From: DATIRA01 sp964553405 | GTDB lineage: Bacteria; Pseudomonadota; Gammaproteobacteria; Steroidobacterales; Steroidobacteraceae | Length of the DNA: 17,326 bases | NCBI GenBank assembly: GCA_964553405.1 | Contig: CAZKLS010000058.1 | Span: forward strand, 1 to 17,326 | Direction: 5' to 3' | Notes under the pieces: generated by a model | Databases searched by the model: none | Told to the model about the DNA's origin: nothing | The model's input: the letters and a program-made list of their open reading frames with translations, nothing else | Made by a program: the position numbers and the translations under genes | Part shown: positions 8,309 to 14,359 of the stretch, in pieces | How the letters are laid out: each line of letters opens with the position of its first letter | Position numbering within the stretch: position 1 is the stretch's first letter

Positions 8309-8333
8309 GCAGGCCGGGCATTGCCCGGCCTGC
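8309..8333 (-). terminator. GC-rich hairpin after the cytochrome c gene, probable terminator
   Basis: GCAGGCCGGGC (8309-8319) and GCCCGGCCTGC (8323-8333) form a perfect 11-bp stem with a 3-base loop, 24 bases past the cytochrome stop codon. On the minus strand it is followed by TTGTCTTGG, a poor U-tract. It would separate the cytochrome transcript from the MBL gene. It may instead be a REP-like palindrome, because a second related copy lies just upstream. Confidence 0.55.
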
Positions 8334-8388
8334 GCGATCAATGGCTGTGCCCCGAAATCAGCGGCCCGGGCATTTCCCGGCCTTGCGC
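8311..8388. repeat. Two imperfect direct copies of a GC-rich palindrome
   Basis: Copy A (8311-8335) and copy B (8362-8388) align over about 25 bases with two single-base indels and two substitutions. They share cores such as GGGCATT and CCCGGCC. They are 26 bp apart. Copy A is the terminator-like hairpin. Copy B lies inside the 3' end of the cytochrome c coding sequence and specifies its last residues RKAGKCPGR. The alignment was made by eye. Confidence 0.6.
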
Positions 8389-8999
8389 ACCTGGTCAGTG
8401 GAGCAGAGGCCCGGGCGTTGCGAGGAGTAGTACTCGGCCAGCTCGAGGATGTCCTGGTCCGTCAGCGGGGCCGCCATGCCGGCCATCACCGCATTCTTGC
8501 GTTGTCCGCTGCGGTAGGCTTTGAGGGCCTGCTCTATGTAGTCGGCGTGCTGGCCGGCGAGGTTGGGATACTCGGGCAGGATGCCGATGCCGTCGTTGCC
8601 GTGGCAGGCGACGCAGGTCTGGCTGGCCTTCGGCGCCGTACCGACCGCCCGGCCCGTTGGCTGCAGTTCCTGGCCCGACAGGTAAGCGGCCATGTCCTGC
8701 ATGTCCTGCTCGCTCATCGTGGCCGCGTGCGAATGCATCGTCGAATGGTTGCGTTCCTGGCTCGCATAGGCCTTCAGCGCGACGACCATGTAGGCCGCGT
8801 GCTGCCCGCCCAGCTTCGGGACGCTGTAGACGGGATAGGCGTTCTGGTAGTTGGCAATGCCATGGCAGCCGTGGCAGGTGTAAGCCAGCTGCTCGCCACG
8901 GGCGACGTCGCCCCCGAGCGCCACGCCGGGCGCGGCAAGCATCGCGAAGGACAGGCTCAGCGAGAGCCAGGCCGATCTCCAGATCATTTCCAACTCCAT
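8358..8999 (-). CDS. Diheme cytochrome c, c4-type, exported
   Basis: This is a 213-residue periplasmic electron carrier. Residues 1-30 form a signal peptide (hydrophobic SAWLSLSLSFAMLAAPGVALG). Two class I cytochrome c domains follow, each with a heme-binding site: CHGCH (Cys42, Cys45, His46) and CVACH (Cys129, Cys132, His133). Likely axial Met ligands are Met88 in RNHSTM and Met172 in RKNAVM, each followed by the (M/L)(S/T)(E/D)QD pattern typical of cytochrome c4. Such proteins pass electrons to terminal oxidases or other periplasmic enzymes. The ATG at 8999 has GGGAGG ten bases upstream; an ATG at 8987 with its own GGAG is possible and leaves the mature protein unchanged. The tail has two extra cysteines (199 and 210), and its end is encoded by palindrome copy B, so it may be a recent extension. 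It is divergent from the SIMPL gene. Confidence 0.93.
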   Translation of the reverse strand: MELEMIWRSAWLSLSLSFAMLAAPGVALGGDVARGEQLAYTCHGCHGIANYQNAYPVYSVPKLGGQHAAYMVVALKAYASQERNHSTMHSHAATMSEQDMQDMAAYLSGQELQPTGRAVGTAPKASQTCVACHGNDGIGILPEYPNLAGQHADYIEQALKAYRSGQRKNAVMAGMAAPLTDQDILELAEYYSSQRPGLCSTDQVRKAGKCPGR

Positions 9000-9137
9000 G
9001 CGGCATCGGCCTCCCCGCGGCCGAAGGCCCGGCATGGTAATCAAAAGCCCTTCGGGAGTCGAATTCCCGGCCAGGCCCGGCGCGTCCCTGCCGTAGACTG
9101 ACGGCAGCAACCCGCACGGCCATCCCGGAGGCCCGCC
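9000..9137. promoter_or_regulatory. Divergent intergenic region (cytochrome c / SIMPL) with a small hairpin
   Basis: These 138 bp must hold the promoters of both divergent genes. CTGCCGT (9088-9094) and ACGGCAG (9101-9107) form a 7-bp inverted repeat with a 6-base loop, 30 bases before the SIMPL ATG. It could be an operator half-site pair or a leader hairpin. I could not pick convincing -35/-10 pairs on either strand. Confidence 0.35.
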
Positions 9138-9866
9138 ATGTCGATGAGGTCAATCGCTCTTGCCAGCTTCGCGGCCGCGAGCCTGCTCGTCGGCCCCATC
9201 GCCGCCGCCGGCGAGGATCCGACGCGGACCGTCGCCGTCGCGGGCCGCGGCGAGGTCACCGCGCAGCCGGACATCGCCTTCCTGACGCTGGGCGTCGAGG
9301 CACGCAACCCCTCGATGGACGCCGCCCGCAAGTCTGTCAACGACACGGTCGGCCGGGTGCTGGCGCTCTGCAAGGACCTCGGCATCGATTCGAAACAGGT
9401 CGGCGCCACCCGCCTGCAGGTGCAGCCCGACTACAGCTGGAACGAGCAGCAGCGCAAGCGCGTCCTCGAGGGCTACGTCGTGAGCCGCCAGGTCCGGGTG
9501 GAACTGCGCGACCTCGAGAAGCTCGGGGCATTGATCGAGCGCGCCATCGACGCCGGCGTGAACCAGGCCTCCGATCCGGCCCTGGACTCGAGCCGCAGAA
9601 AGGACCTGGAGCGTGAAGCGCTGGCCCGGGCGGTCGAGGATGCGCGGCTCAATGCCGAGACGCTGGCCCGCGCTGCCGGCATGAGGCTCGGGCCGGTCCG
9701 GCGCCTGAACGCCGGTGGCGAGCCGCCGGTCGTACCGATGTACCGGTCCATGGCCATGGCGGACGCGCCGGCCCCGCCGCCACCGCCGGAGGCCAGCTAC
9801 CAGGTCGGCGACATGCGGTTCACCGCCGGCGTGTCGGCCGAATACGAGTTGCTCGAGGGACGCTGA
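9138..9866 (+). CDS. SIMPL-domain (DUF541, YggE-like) exported protein
   Basis: This is a 242-residue protein and the only plus-strand gene here. Residues 1-25 are a signal peptide (SIALASFAAASLLVGPIAAAGED). The mature part starts with TVAVAGRGEVTAQPDIAFLTLGVEARNPSMDAARKSVNDTVGRVL, the characteristic SIMPL opening, and continues with GATRLQVQPDYSW, GYVVSRQVRVELRDLEKLGALIERAIDAGVNQ and ALARAVEDARLNAETLARAAGMRLG. Family members include E. coli YggE and Brucella BP26; they sit in the periplasm or outer membrane, and a link to oxidative stress has been reported, but no molecular activity is established. A proline-rich stretch near residues 214-221 (APAPPPPPE) precedes the last strand. The ATG has a GGAGG six bases upstream (9127-9131). 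The gene is convergent with the NfeD-like gene. Confidence 0.9.
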   Translation: MSMRSIALASFAAASLLVGPIAAAGEDPTRTVAVAGRGEVTAQPDIAFLTLGVEARNPSMDAARKSVNDTVGRVLALCKDLGIDSKQVGATRLQVQPDYSWNEQQRKRVLEGYVVSRQVRVELRDLEKLGALIERAIDAGVNQASDPALDSSRRKDLEREALARAVEDARLNAETLARAAGMRLGPVRRLNAGGEPPVVPMYRSMAMADAPAPPPPPEASYQVGDMRFTAGVSAEYELLEGR

Positions 9867-9868
9867 CG

Positions 9869-9908
9869 CGCCTGCCGCCGGCTGTTGCAGAAGTTACGAC
9901 GGCAGGCG
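9869..9908. terminator. Possible bidirectional terminator between convergent genes
   Basis: CGCCTGCCG (9869-9877) and CGGCAGGCG (9900-9908) form a perfect 9-bp inverted repeat around a 22-base loop, three bases after the SIMPL stop. The right arm lies in the last codons of the NfeD-like gene. The loop is long and there is no T-run, so termination is uncertain, but the position between two convergent genes fits. Confidence 0.4.
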
Positions 9909-10181
9909 GTCGACGATCAGGACCGTGCCGTCCACGCCGGTCACGCGGACCCGACTCCCGGCCGCGAGGTCCGGGCCGCGCAGGCGCCAGCGGCGGGTTC
10001 CGACCCGGGCCCGCCCTTTGCCGCCGCGGATGTCCTCCTCGAGGATCAGCACCTGGCCGATGTAGCGCTCCGCGGTGCGCACCGGTGAGGAGGGGCTCTC
10101 GAGGTCCCGCTGCTGCACCCGGTACTCGCGCCAGAAATACAGCCCAAAGACCGTCGATGCGAAAAGCAGGAACCAGGTCAT
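9894..10181 (-). CDS. Short NfeD-like membrane protein (one TM segment plus OB-fold)
   Basis: This is a 95-residue protein. Residues 1-17 (MTWFLLFASTVFGLYFW) are a single hydrophobic segment. From about residue 40 it reads GQVLILEEDIRGGKGRARVGTRRWRLRGPDLAAGSRVRVTGVDGTVLIVDRL, the GxG-R..-G..-W-sG-L..G..V.V..VdG..L.V layout of the small NfeD C-terminal OB-fold domain. Full NfeD proteins carry a ClpP-like protease domain or several TM helices and pair with a stomatin-like partner. Here there is only one TM helix, no protease domain and no stomatin gene nearby. The ATG at 10181 has only a weak GGAA upstream. It follows the substrate-binding lipoprotein gene by 98 bp and ends 27 bp from the convergent SIMPL stop. 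The assignment rests on pattern and length; another small OB-fold membrane protein is possible. Confidence 0.65.
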   Translation of the reverse strand: MTWFLLFASTVFGLYFWREYRVQQRDLESPSSPVRTAERYIGQVLILEEDIRGGKGRARVGTRRWRLRGPDLAAGSRVRVTGVDGTVLIVDRLPS

Positions 10182-10279
10182 TCAAATCGTTCCGGGTCGG
10201 ACTGCCGCAATGCTCGCAGCGGTATCCGGTCGGCTCAACCACCGGCACCGTTGTGGCAAGGCGAACTGTGATTGGCCGC
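10182..10279. other. Intergenic gap, nothing assigned
   Basis: This 98-bp gap separates the binding-protein gene from the NfeD-like gene. It could hold a promoter for the latter. No convincing promoter or terminator hairpin was found. Confidence 0.4.
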
Positions 10280-11923
10280 TCAGTTCGCGTGCTCGAACCA
10301 CAGGTCCTTGCTGTACTGCACGTTCATCACGTTGTCGGACCAGCCGCGCACATAGGGCTTCACGAGGTGCTTGTTGACGTAGAAGTAGAGCGGCAGCACC
10401 GGATGATCGGCCAGCATCGTCGCCTCGGCCTGCTCGAGCAGCGATCGTCTGCGGCCCGGGTCCGGCTCCGCCCTCGCCTGTGCCAGCAGCTCGTCGTAGC
10501 GCGGGCTCGAGTAGCCGGTCAGGTTGATCCCGAAATCGCTCTGCAGCAGCTGGGCGAACGAGTAGGCGTCGTTGTAGTCGCCAATCCAGCTGGAGCGGAA
10601 GACCTGCGTCTCGCTCCGCGCCTGGATGCTCTGCAGCAGGGCCCGGAACTCCTCCGCATGCAGCGTCGCCTGCACGCCGAGCGTTTCCTTCCACATTGCA
10701 GCCACCGCCACCGCGAGGCGATTGTGGACCTCGCCGGTGTTGTAGCGGATCTCGACCTCGAGCGGCCGCTGCTCGGAGTAGCCGGCGCGCCGGTACAGCT
10801 CGCGCGCGGCGGCCACCCGCTCCGCGTAGGGCCAGTCGGCGTAGTCGAAGCGCTGCGGCGTGTAGTCGGCCGTGCCGGGGGGCACCCAGCCGTAGGCGGC
10901 CGTTTCGCCGACGCCGGTGACCGCGCTGGTCAGTCTCTCGCGGTCGATCACCAGCGACAGCGCCCGCCTCAGGTCCGGTGAATCCCGGAACGGGGGGCGC
11001 GTCAGGTTGAAGCCGTAGTAGTAGACGCTCAGCTGCGGCGAAACGTGCAGCTGCGAGCCGAGGTTCTCTCGAATCCAGCGGAACTGCTGGGGCGGGACGA
11101 CGTAGGTCACGTCCAGCTGGCCGGCCCGGTACTGCCGGAACTCGGTCGCGGCGTCATCGACCTGCAGGTAATGCACCCGCTCGAGCCGGGTGGCGGCGTC
11201 GTTCCAGTAGTGACGATTGCGCCTCGCGGCGACGTGCGAGCCGACGACCCATTCCTCGAGCACGAATGCCCCGTTCGACACGAGCTGGCCCGGCGCCGGG
11301 AATCCCGCGCCGTCCCCGGCCAGCACGCTCCGGTGGACCGGAAAGCTGCTGGGATGCGAGAGCAGCCCCAGCACGTATGGGGCCGGGTGCTCGAGCGTCA
11401 GCACCACGGTATCGGGGTCCGGCGCGGCGACCCCCAGCTCCTCGGGCCGCTTCTCGCCACGCGTGACGGCGCCGGCGTTCAGCACGGCCTCCAGCGCCTG
11501 CGCATACGGCGAAGCGGTCGCGGGATCCACCAGCCGCCGCAAGCCGGCCACGAAATCCGCCGCCGCGACCGGGTCCCCGTTGGACCAGCGCAGGCCCTCG
11601 CGCAGCCGGAACGTGTACACGCGACCATCTTCGGAAACGCTCCAGCTTTGCGCGGAGCCCGGCACCGGCTGGCCGTCCGGACCGACCGCGGTCAGGCCCT
11701 CGAAGACGTCGCGCAGGATGTTCATCGCCGCGTCGGTGCGCGCGCGCTGCGGGTCGAGCGAGTCCGGTTCGCGGCCGTTGCCACGCCGCAGCGTCTGCAC
11801 GGACCGGGCAGCCGCGGCCGACTCATCCGAGACCGGGACCGGATCGGAACCTCCGCAACCGTGCAGCGCCACCAGCGCGAGCGTGAGAACCGCGCCACAT
11901 CGCCGGAGCCGGAACTCAGCCAC
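10280..11923 (-). CDS. ABC transporter substrate-binding lipoprotein, peptide type (SBP family 5, OppA-like)
   Basis: This is a 547-residue solute-binding protein of the OppA/DppA family, which captures oligopeptides (sometimes other solutes) in the periplasm for an ABC importer. The N-terminus AVLTLALVALHGCGGSD has a lipobox-like LHGC with Cys23 as the likely lipidated residue, so it is membrane-anchored. Family features are LRRGNGREPDSLDPQRARTDAAMNILRDVFEGLT, VYTFRLREGLRWSNGDPVAAADFVAGLRRLVDP, the GAFVLEEWVVGSHVAARRNRHYW stretch and a C-terminal WIGDYNDAYSFAQLLQSDFGINLTGYSSPRYDELL. It starts with a GTG at 11923 that overlaps the mnmG 3' end by eight bases, so it is probably co-transcribed and coupled. 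No permease or ATPase genes are adjacent in the window, so it is an orphan here. The length is normal for the family. Confidence 0.9.
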   Translation of the reverse strand: MAEFRLRRCGAVLTLALVALHGCGGSDPVPVSDESAAAARSVQTLRRGNGREPDSLDPQRARTDAAMNILRDVFEGLTAVGPDGQPVPGSAQSWSVSEDGRVYTFRLREGLRWSNGDPVAAADFVAGLRRLVDPATASPYAQALEAVLNAGAVTRGEKRPEELGVAAPDPDTVVLTLEHPAPYVLGLLSHPSSFPVHRSVLAGDGAGFPAPGQLVSNGAFVLEEWVVGSHVAARRNRHYWNDAATRLERVHYLQVDDAATEFRQYRAGQLDVTYVVPPQQFRWIRENLGSQLHVSPQLSVYYYGFNLTRPPFRDSPDLRRALSLVIDRERLTSAVTGVGETAAYGWVPPGTADYTPQRFDYADWPYAERVAAARELYRRAGYSEQRPLEVEIRYNTGEVHNRLAVAVAAMWKETLGVQATLHAEEFRALLQSIQARSETQVFRSSWIGDYNDAYSFAQLLQSDFGINLTGYSSPRYDELLAQARAEPDPGRRRSLLEQAEATMLADHPVLPLYFYVNKHLVKPYVRGWSDNVMNVQYSKDLWFEHAN

Positions 11924-13844
11924 CGCCCACCGCCGTCCGATCGACGAACGCCGCCGCCTCGCGCCGCTTCAGGTGGACCAGCAGCAGCGAGACCGCCGCC
12001 GGCGTGATGCCCGGGATGCGCGCGGCCTGCCCGACCGTCGCCGGCCGGGTTTCCGCGAGCCGCTGACGGACTTCGTTCGACAATCCCGCGACGAGGCGGT
12101 AGTCGAGATCCTCGGGCAGCCGCGCATCCTCGTTGCGCCGCTGTCGCTCGATCTCCTGCTGCTGGCGCTCGATGTAGCCGGCGTACTTCGCCTGGACCTC
12201 GACCTGCAGCGGCACCTGGGTCGACAGCCGTTCGTCCTGCTGCCAGTGGCGAGGGCCGCCCCCGAGCGCATCGACCAGCTCGGCGTAGCCGAGACCCGGA
12301 CGACGCAGCAACTCCAGCGCGCGCTGCTCGCGGGTGAGTTCACTGCCGAGCGCAGCGGCCAGCTGCGCCGCCGCGGCGCTGCCAGGCCGGACGAAGCTCG
12401 AATGCAGCGCAGCGAGCTCCTCGTCCACCGCCTGCCGCTTGCGCTCCAGCAACTGCCAGCGCTCGTCGCTGACCAGGCCGAGTTCCCGGCCGACCGGCGT
12501 GAGCCGCAGGTCGGCATTGTCCTCGCGCAGCGTGAGCCGGTATTCGGCGCGGCTGGTGAACATGCGGTACGGCTCCGGAGCGCCGCGCGTGATCAGGTCG
12601 TCGATCAGCACGCCGATGTAGGCCTCGCTGCGGCGCGGCAGCCACGGCGGGCGCCCCTGCACGGCCCGCGCTGCGTTGATGCCGGCGACGATGCCCTGCG
12701 CCGCCGCCTCCTCGTAACCGGTCGTGCCGTTGATCTGCCCTGCAAAGTACAGTCCCGCGACCGCGCGGGTCTCGAGCGAGGGGCGCAGGTCCCGGGGATC
12801 GAAGAAGTCGTACTCGATCGCGTAACCCGGCCGGGTCACGTGCGCCCGCTCGAACCCCCGGATGCTGCGCACGAACTCCACCTGCACGTCGAACGGCAGG
12901 CTGGTCGAGATCCCGTTCGGGTAGACCTCGTGCGTATCGAGTCCCTCGGGCTCGATGAAGACCTGGTGCGAGGGCTTCGCGGCGAATCGCGCGACCTTGT
13001 CCTCGACCGACGGGCAGTAGCGCGGACCCACGCCCTCGATCTGGCCCGTGAACATCGGTGAGCGGGCGGAGCCGGCCCGGATCAGCTCGTGCGTGCGCTC
13101 GTTCGTGGCCGTGATCCAGCAGCTCACCTGTCGAGGGTGATCCGCGCGGCGGCCGAGGCTGGAGAAGACCGGCACCGGTTCGTCGCCCGGCTGCTCGGTC
13201 AGCCCGGAGTAATCCACGCTCCGGCCGTCGATGCGCGGCGGCGTGCCGGTCTTCAGGCGCCCCACCCGCAATGGCAGTTCGCGCAGGCGTTCCGCGAGCC
13301 GGTTCGAGGCGGGATCGCCCGCGCGTCCGCCCTGATGCTGCTCGAGTCCGACGTGAATCCGGCCGCGCAGGAAGGTGCCGACCGTGAGGACCACGCAGGG
13401 CGCGCTGAAGGCGAGCCCGGTACGGGTCACCACGCCGCGCACCGTGTCTCCCTCGAGCACCAGGTCGGCTATTTCCTGCTGGAAGAGCTGCAGGTCCGGC
13501 TGGTTCTCCAGCATGCCGCGGATCGCCCGCTTGTAGAGGCTGCGGTCCGCCTGCGCCCGCGTCGCGCGAACCGCCGGCCCCTTGCTCGCGTTCAGCGTGC
13601 GGAAGTGGATGCCGGCCAGGTCCGCGGCCCGGGCCATGGCGCCGTCCAGCGCATCGATCTCCTTGACCAGGTGGCCCTTGCCGATGCCGCCGACCGCCGG
13701 ATTGCAGCTCATCTGCCCGAGCGCCTCGATGCTCTGGGTCACGAGCAGCGTGCGGCAGCCCATCCGGGCCGCCGCCAGGGCCGCCTCGGTCCCCGCATGG
13801 CCGCCGCCGACCACGATGACCTGGTAGTTTTCGGTGTATCTCAC
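11916..13844 (-). CDS. mnmG: tRNA uridine-5-carboxymethylaminomethyl modification enzyme MnmG (GidA)
   Basis: With MnmE, this FAD enzyme installs the (carboxymethyl)aminomethyl group at C5 of wobble uridine U34 in certain tRNAs. The 642-residue product shows the FAD motif VVGGGHAGTEAALAAARMG (GGGHAG at 13-18), GQMSCNPAVGGIGKGHLVKEIDALDG, HFRTLNASKGPAVRATRAQADR, GLYFAGQINGTTGYEEAAAQGIVAGINAA and FTSRAEYRLTLREDNADLRLTP, plus the C-terminal helical domain (KYAGYIERQQQEIERQ) that contacts MnmE and tRNA. The start is taken as the GTG at 13844 (MRYTENYQ), matching the family N-terminus; an in-frame TTG at 13871 is less likely and overlaps a possible -10. The following gene is a binding protein rather than rsmG (gidB), and mnmE lies two genes upstream rather than elsewhere in the genome. 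Confidence 0.96.
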   Translation of the reverse strand: MRYTENYQVIVVGGGHAGTEAALAAARMGCRTLLVTQSIEALGQMSCNPAVGGIGKGHLVKEIDALDGAMARAADLAGIHFRTLNASKGPAVRATRAQADRSLYKRAIRGMLENQPDLQLFQQEIADLVLEGDTVRGVVTRTGLAFSAPCVVLTVGTFLRGRIHVGLEQHQGGRAGDPASNRLAERLRELPLRVGRLKTGTPPRIDGRSVDYSGLTEQPGDEPVPVFSSLGRRADHPRQVSCWITATNERTHELIRAGSARSPMFTGQIEGVGPRYCPSVEDKVARFAAKPSHQVFIEPEGLDTHEVYPNGISTSLPFDVQVEFVRSIRGFERAHVTRPGYAIEYDFFDPRDLRPSLETRAVAGLYFAGQINGTTGYEEAAAQGIVAGINAARAVQGRPPWLPRRSEAYIGVLIDDLITRGAPEPYRMFTSRAEYRLTLREDNADLRLTPVGRELGLVSDERWQLLERKRQAVDEELAALHSSFVRPGSAAAAQLAAALGSELTREQRALELLRRPGLGYAELVDALGGGPRHWQQDERLSTQVPLQVEVQAKYAGYIERQQQEIERQRRNEDARLPEDLDYRLVAGLSNEVRQRLAETRPATVGQAARIPGITPAAVSLLLVHLKRREAAAFVDRTAVGGG

Positions 13845-13870
13845 TGCAGCGCTCGTCCCAGGGGCCGCCA

Positions 13871-13876
13871 ATTGTA
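13871..13876 (-). promoter_or_regulatory. Possible -10 element of mnmG
   Basis: The 75-bp gap between the HEXXH gene and mnmG holds TACAAT on the minus strand (13876-13871), five of six matches to consensus and 26 bases before the GTG start. No clear -35 is seen. If active it supports the 13844 start over the TTG at 13871. Confidence 0.3.
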
Positions 13877-13919
13877 CGGTCGCGGCGCGCGCGGCGAGTG
13901 GTTACGCGGCCCGGGCGGG

Positions 13920-14351
13920 TCAGCTGGCGACACCGGGGGCGCGCTCGCCTCGGCCCGCCAGCACTCGACGATGGCGCGCCACGCCGCGCCGGTACGCAGA
14001 CAGGCGCAGCGCCGCGAACCGCCGTGCCTGGCGCTCGTAGCGGTTCTCCCAATAGCCGCGACGCAGCGATTCGAGCAGGTAGCGGATGATGCTGAGCCGG
14101 CCGCGGTTCCACTGCCGCAGCACGTGGAAGTACTCGTGCAGAACCAGCTCCGGGTCGGCGAGGAAATCCTCGAGCGAGCCCGCGAGCAGGATTCTGTTGC
14201 GCCGGGTCGTCGCCCGGGCACCCAGGTGCAGCCGCGCATAGCGCGAATTCTCGACCAGCTCGACCTGCCGCGCCGGTTCGCCGAACAGCTCCTCGAGCGA
14301 TGCGAGCAGCTCCTTCGGCAGGCAGTCAGCGGAACGCCGGGCGCGGCCCAC
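13920..14351 (-). CDS. Small putative zinc metallopeptidase-like protein with HEXXH motif
   Basis: This is a 143-residue protein without a signal peptide. It carries ELVLHEYFHVLRQW, an HEXXH zinc motif (His72, Glu73, His76), and downstream GYWENRYERQAR, where Glu106 could be the third zinc ligand, as in the gluzincin-like NxxE layout. The N-terminal region (KELLASLEELFGEPARQVELVENSRYARLHLGARATTRRNRILLAG) resembles the part before the HEXXH in DUF4157-type and other short minigluzincins. The C-terminal third is very arginine-rich. The start is a GTG at 14351 and no strong Shine-Dalgarno is seen. It lies 8 bp after the MDR gene, so it is probably co-transcribed, and 75 bp before mnmG. I do not recognise a named family member; the peptidase activity and substrate are inferred from the motif only. 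Confidence 0.75.
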   Translation of the reverse strand: MGRARRSADCLPKELLASLEELFGEPARQVELVENSRYARLHLGARATTRRNRILLAGSLEDFLADPELVLHEYFHVLRQWNRGRLSIIRYLLESLRRGYWENRYERQARRFAALRLSAYRRGVARHRRVLAGRGERAPGVAS

Positions 14352-14359
14352 GGTCGGTC

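Noticed and set aside
9043..9062. A tRNA T-arm-like motif: CGGGA, a seven-base loop GTCGAAT, then TCCCG, between the cytochrome c and SIMPL genes.
   Set aside because: The loop begins with G rather than T, the following bases do not give an acceptor stem with CCA, and no matching 5' half is found 70-90 bases upstream. It is probably chance, not a tRNA or an integration remnant.
10182..10248. A short minus-strand frame starting at a GTG that reads GYRCEHCGSPTRND, resembling half of a zinc ribbon.
   Set aside because: Only one CxxC pair is present, the frame then runs through the NfeD-like gene out of frame, and no ribosome binding site is visible. I treat it as chance.
11217..13061. Very long plus-strand open frames (up to about 600 codons) opposite mnmG, mnmE, cysNC, acnD and other genes.
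   Set aside because: They are antisense shadows caused by high GC. Their translations are rich in Arg, Ala and Pro, have no recognisable domains, and lie over clearly conserved minus-strand genes.
11916..13871. TTG at 13871 as the mnmG start.
   Set aside because: It adds nine residues not seen in the family and coincides with a possible -10 element. The GTG at 13844 gives the usual N-terminus.
12340..14112. A long minus-strand open frame overlapping mnmG in another frame; a second (14360-16312) runs from mnmE into the MDR gene.
   Set aside because: The first is an out-of-frame shadow of mnmG. The second is a real MDR reading frame with a spurious upstream extension; the MDR start is fixed by its ribosome binding site at 15359-15354.
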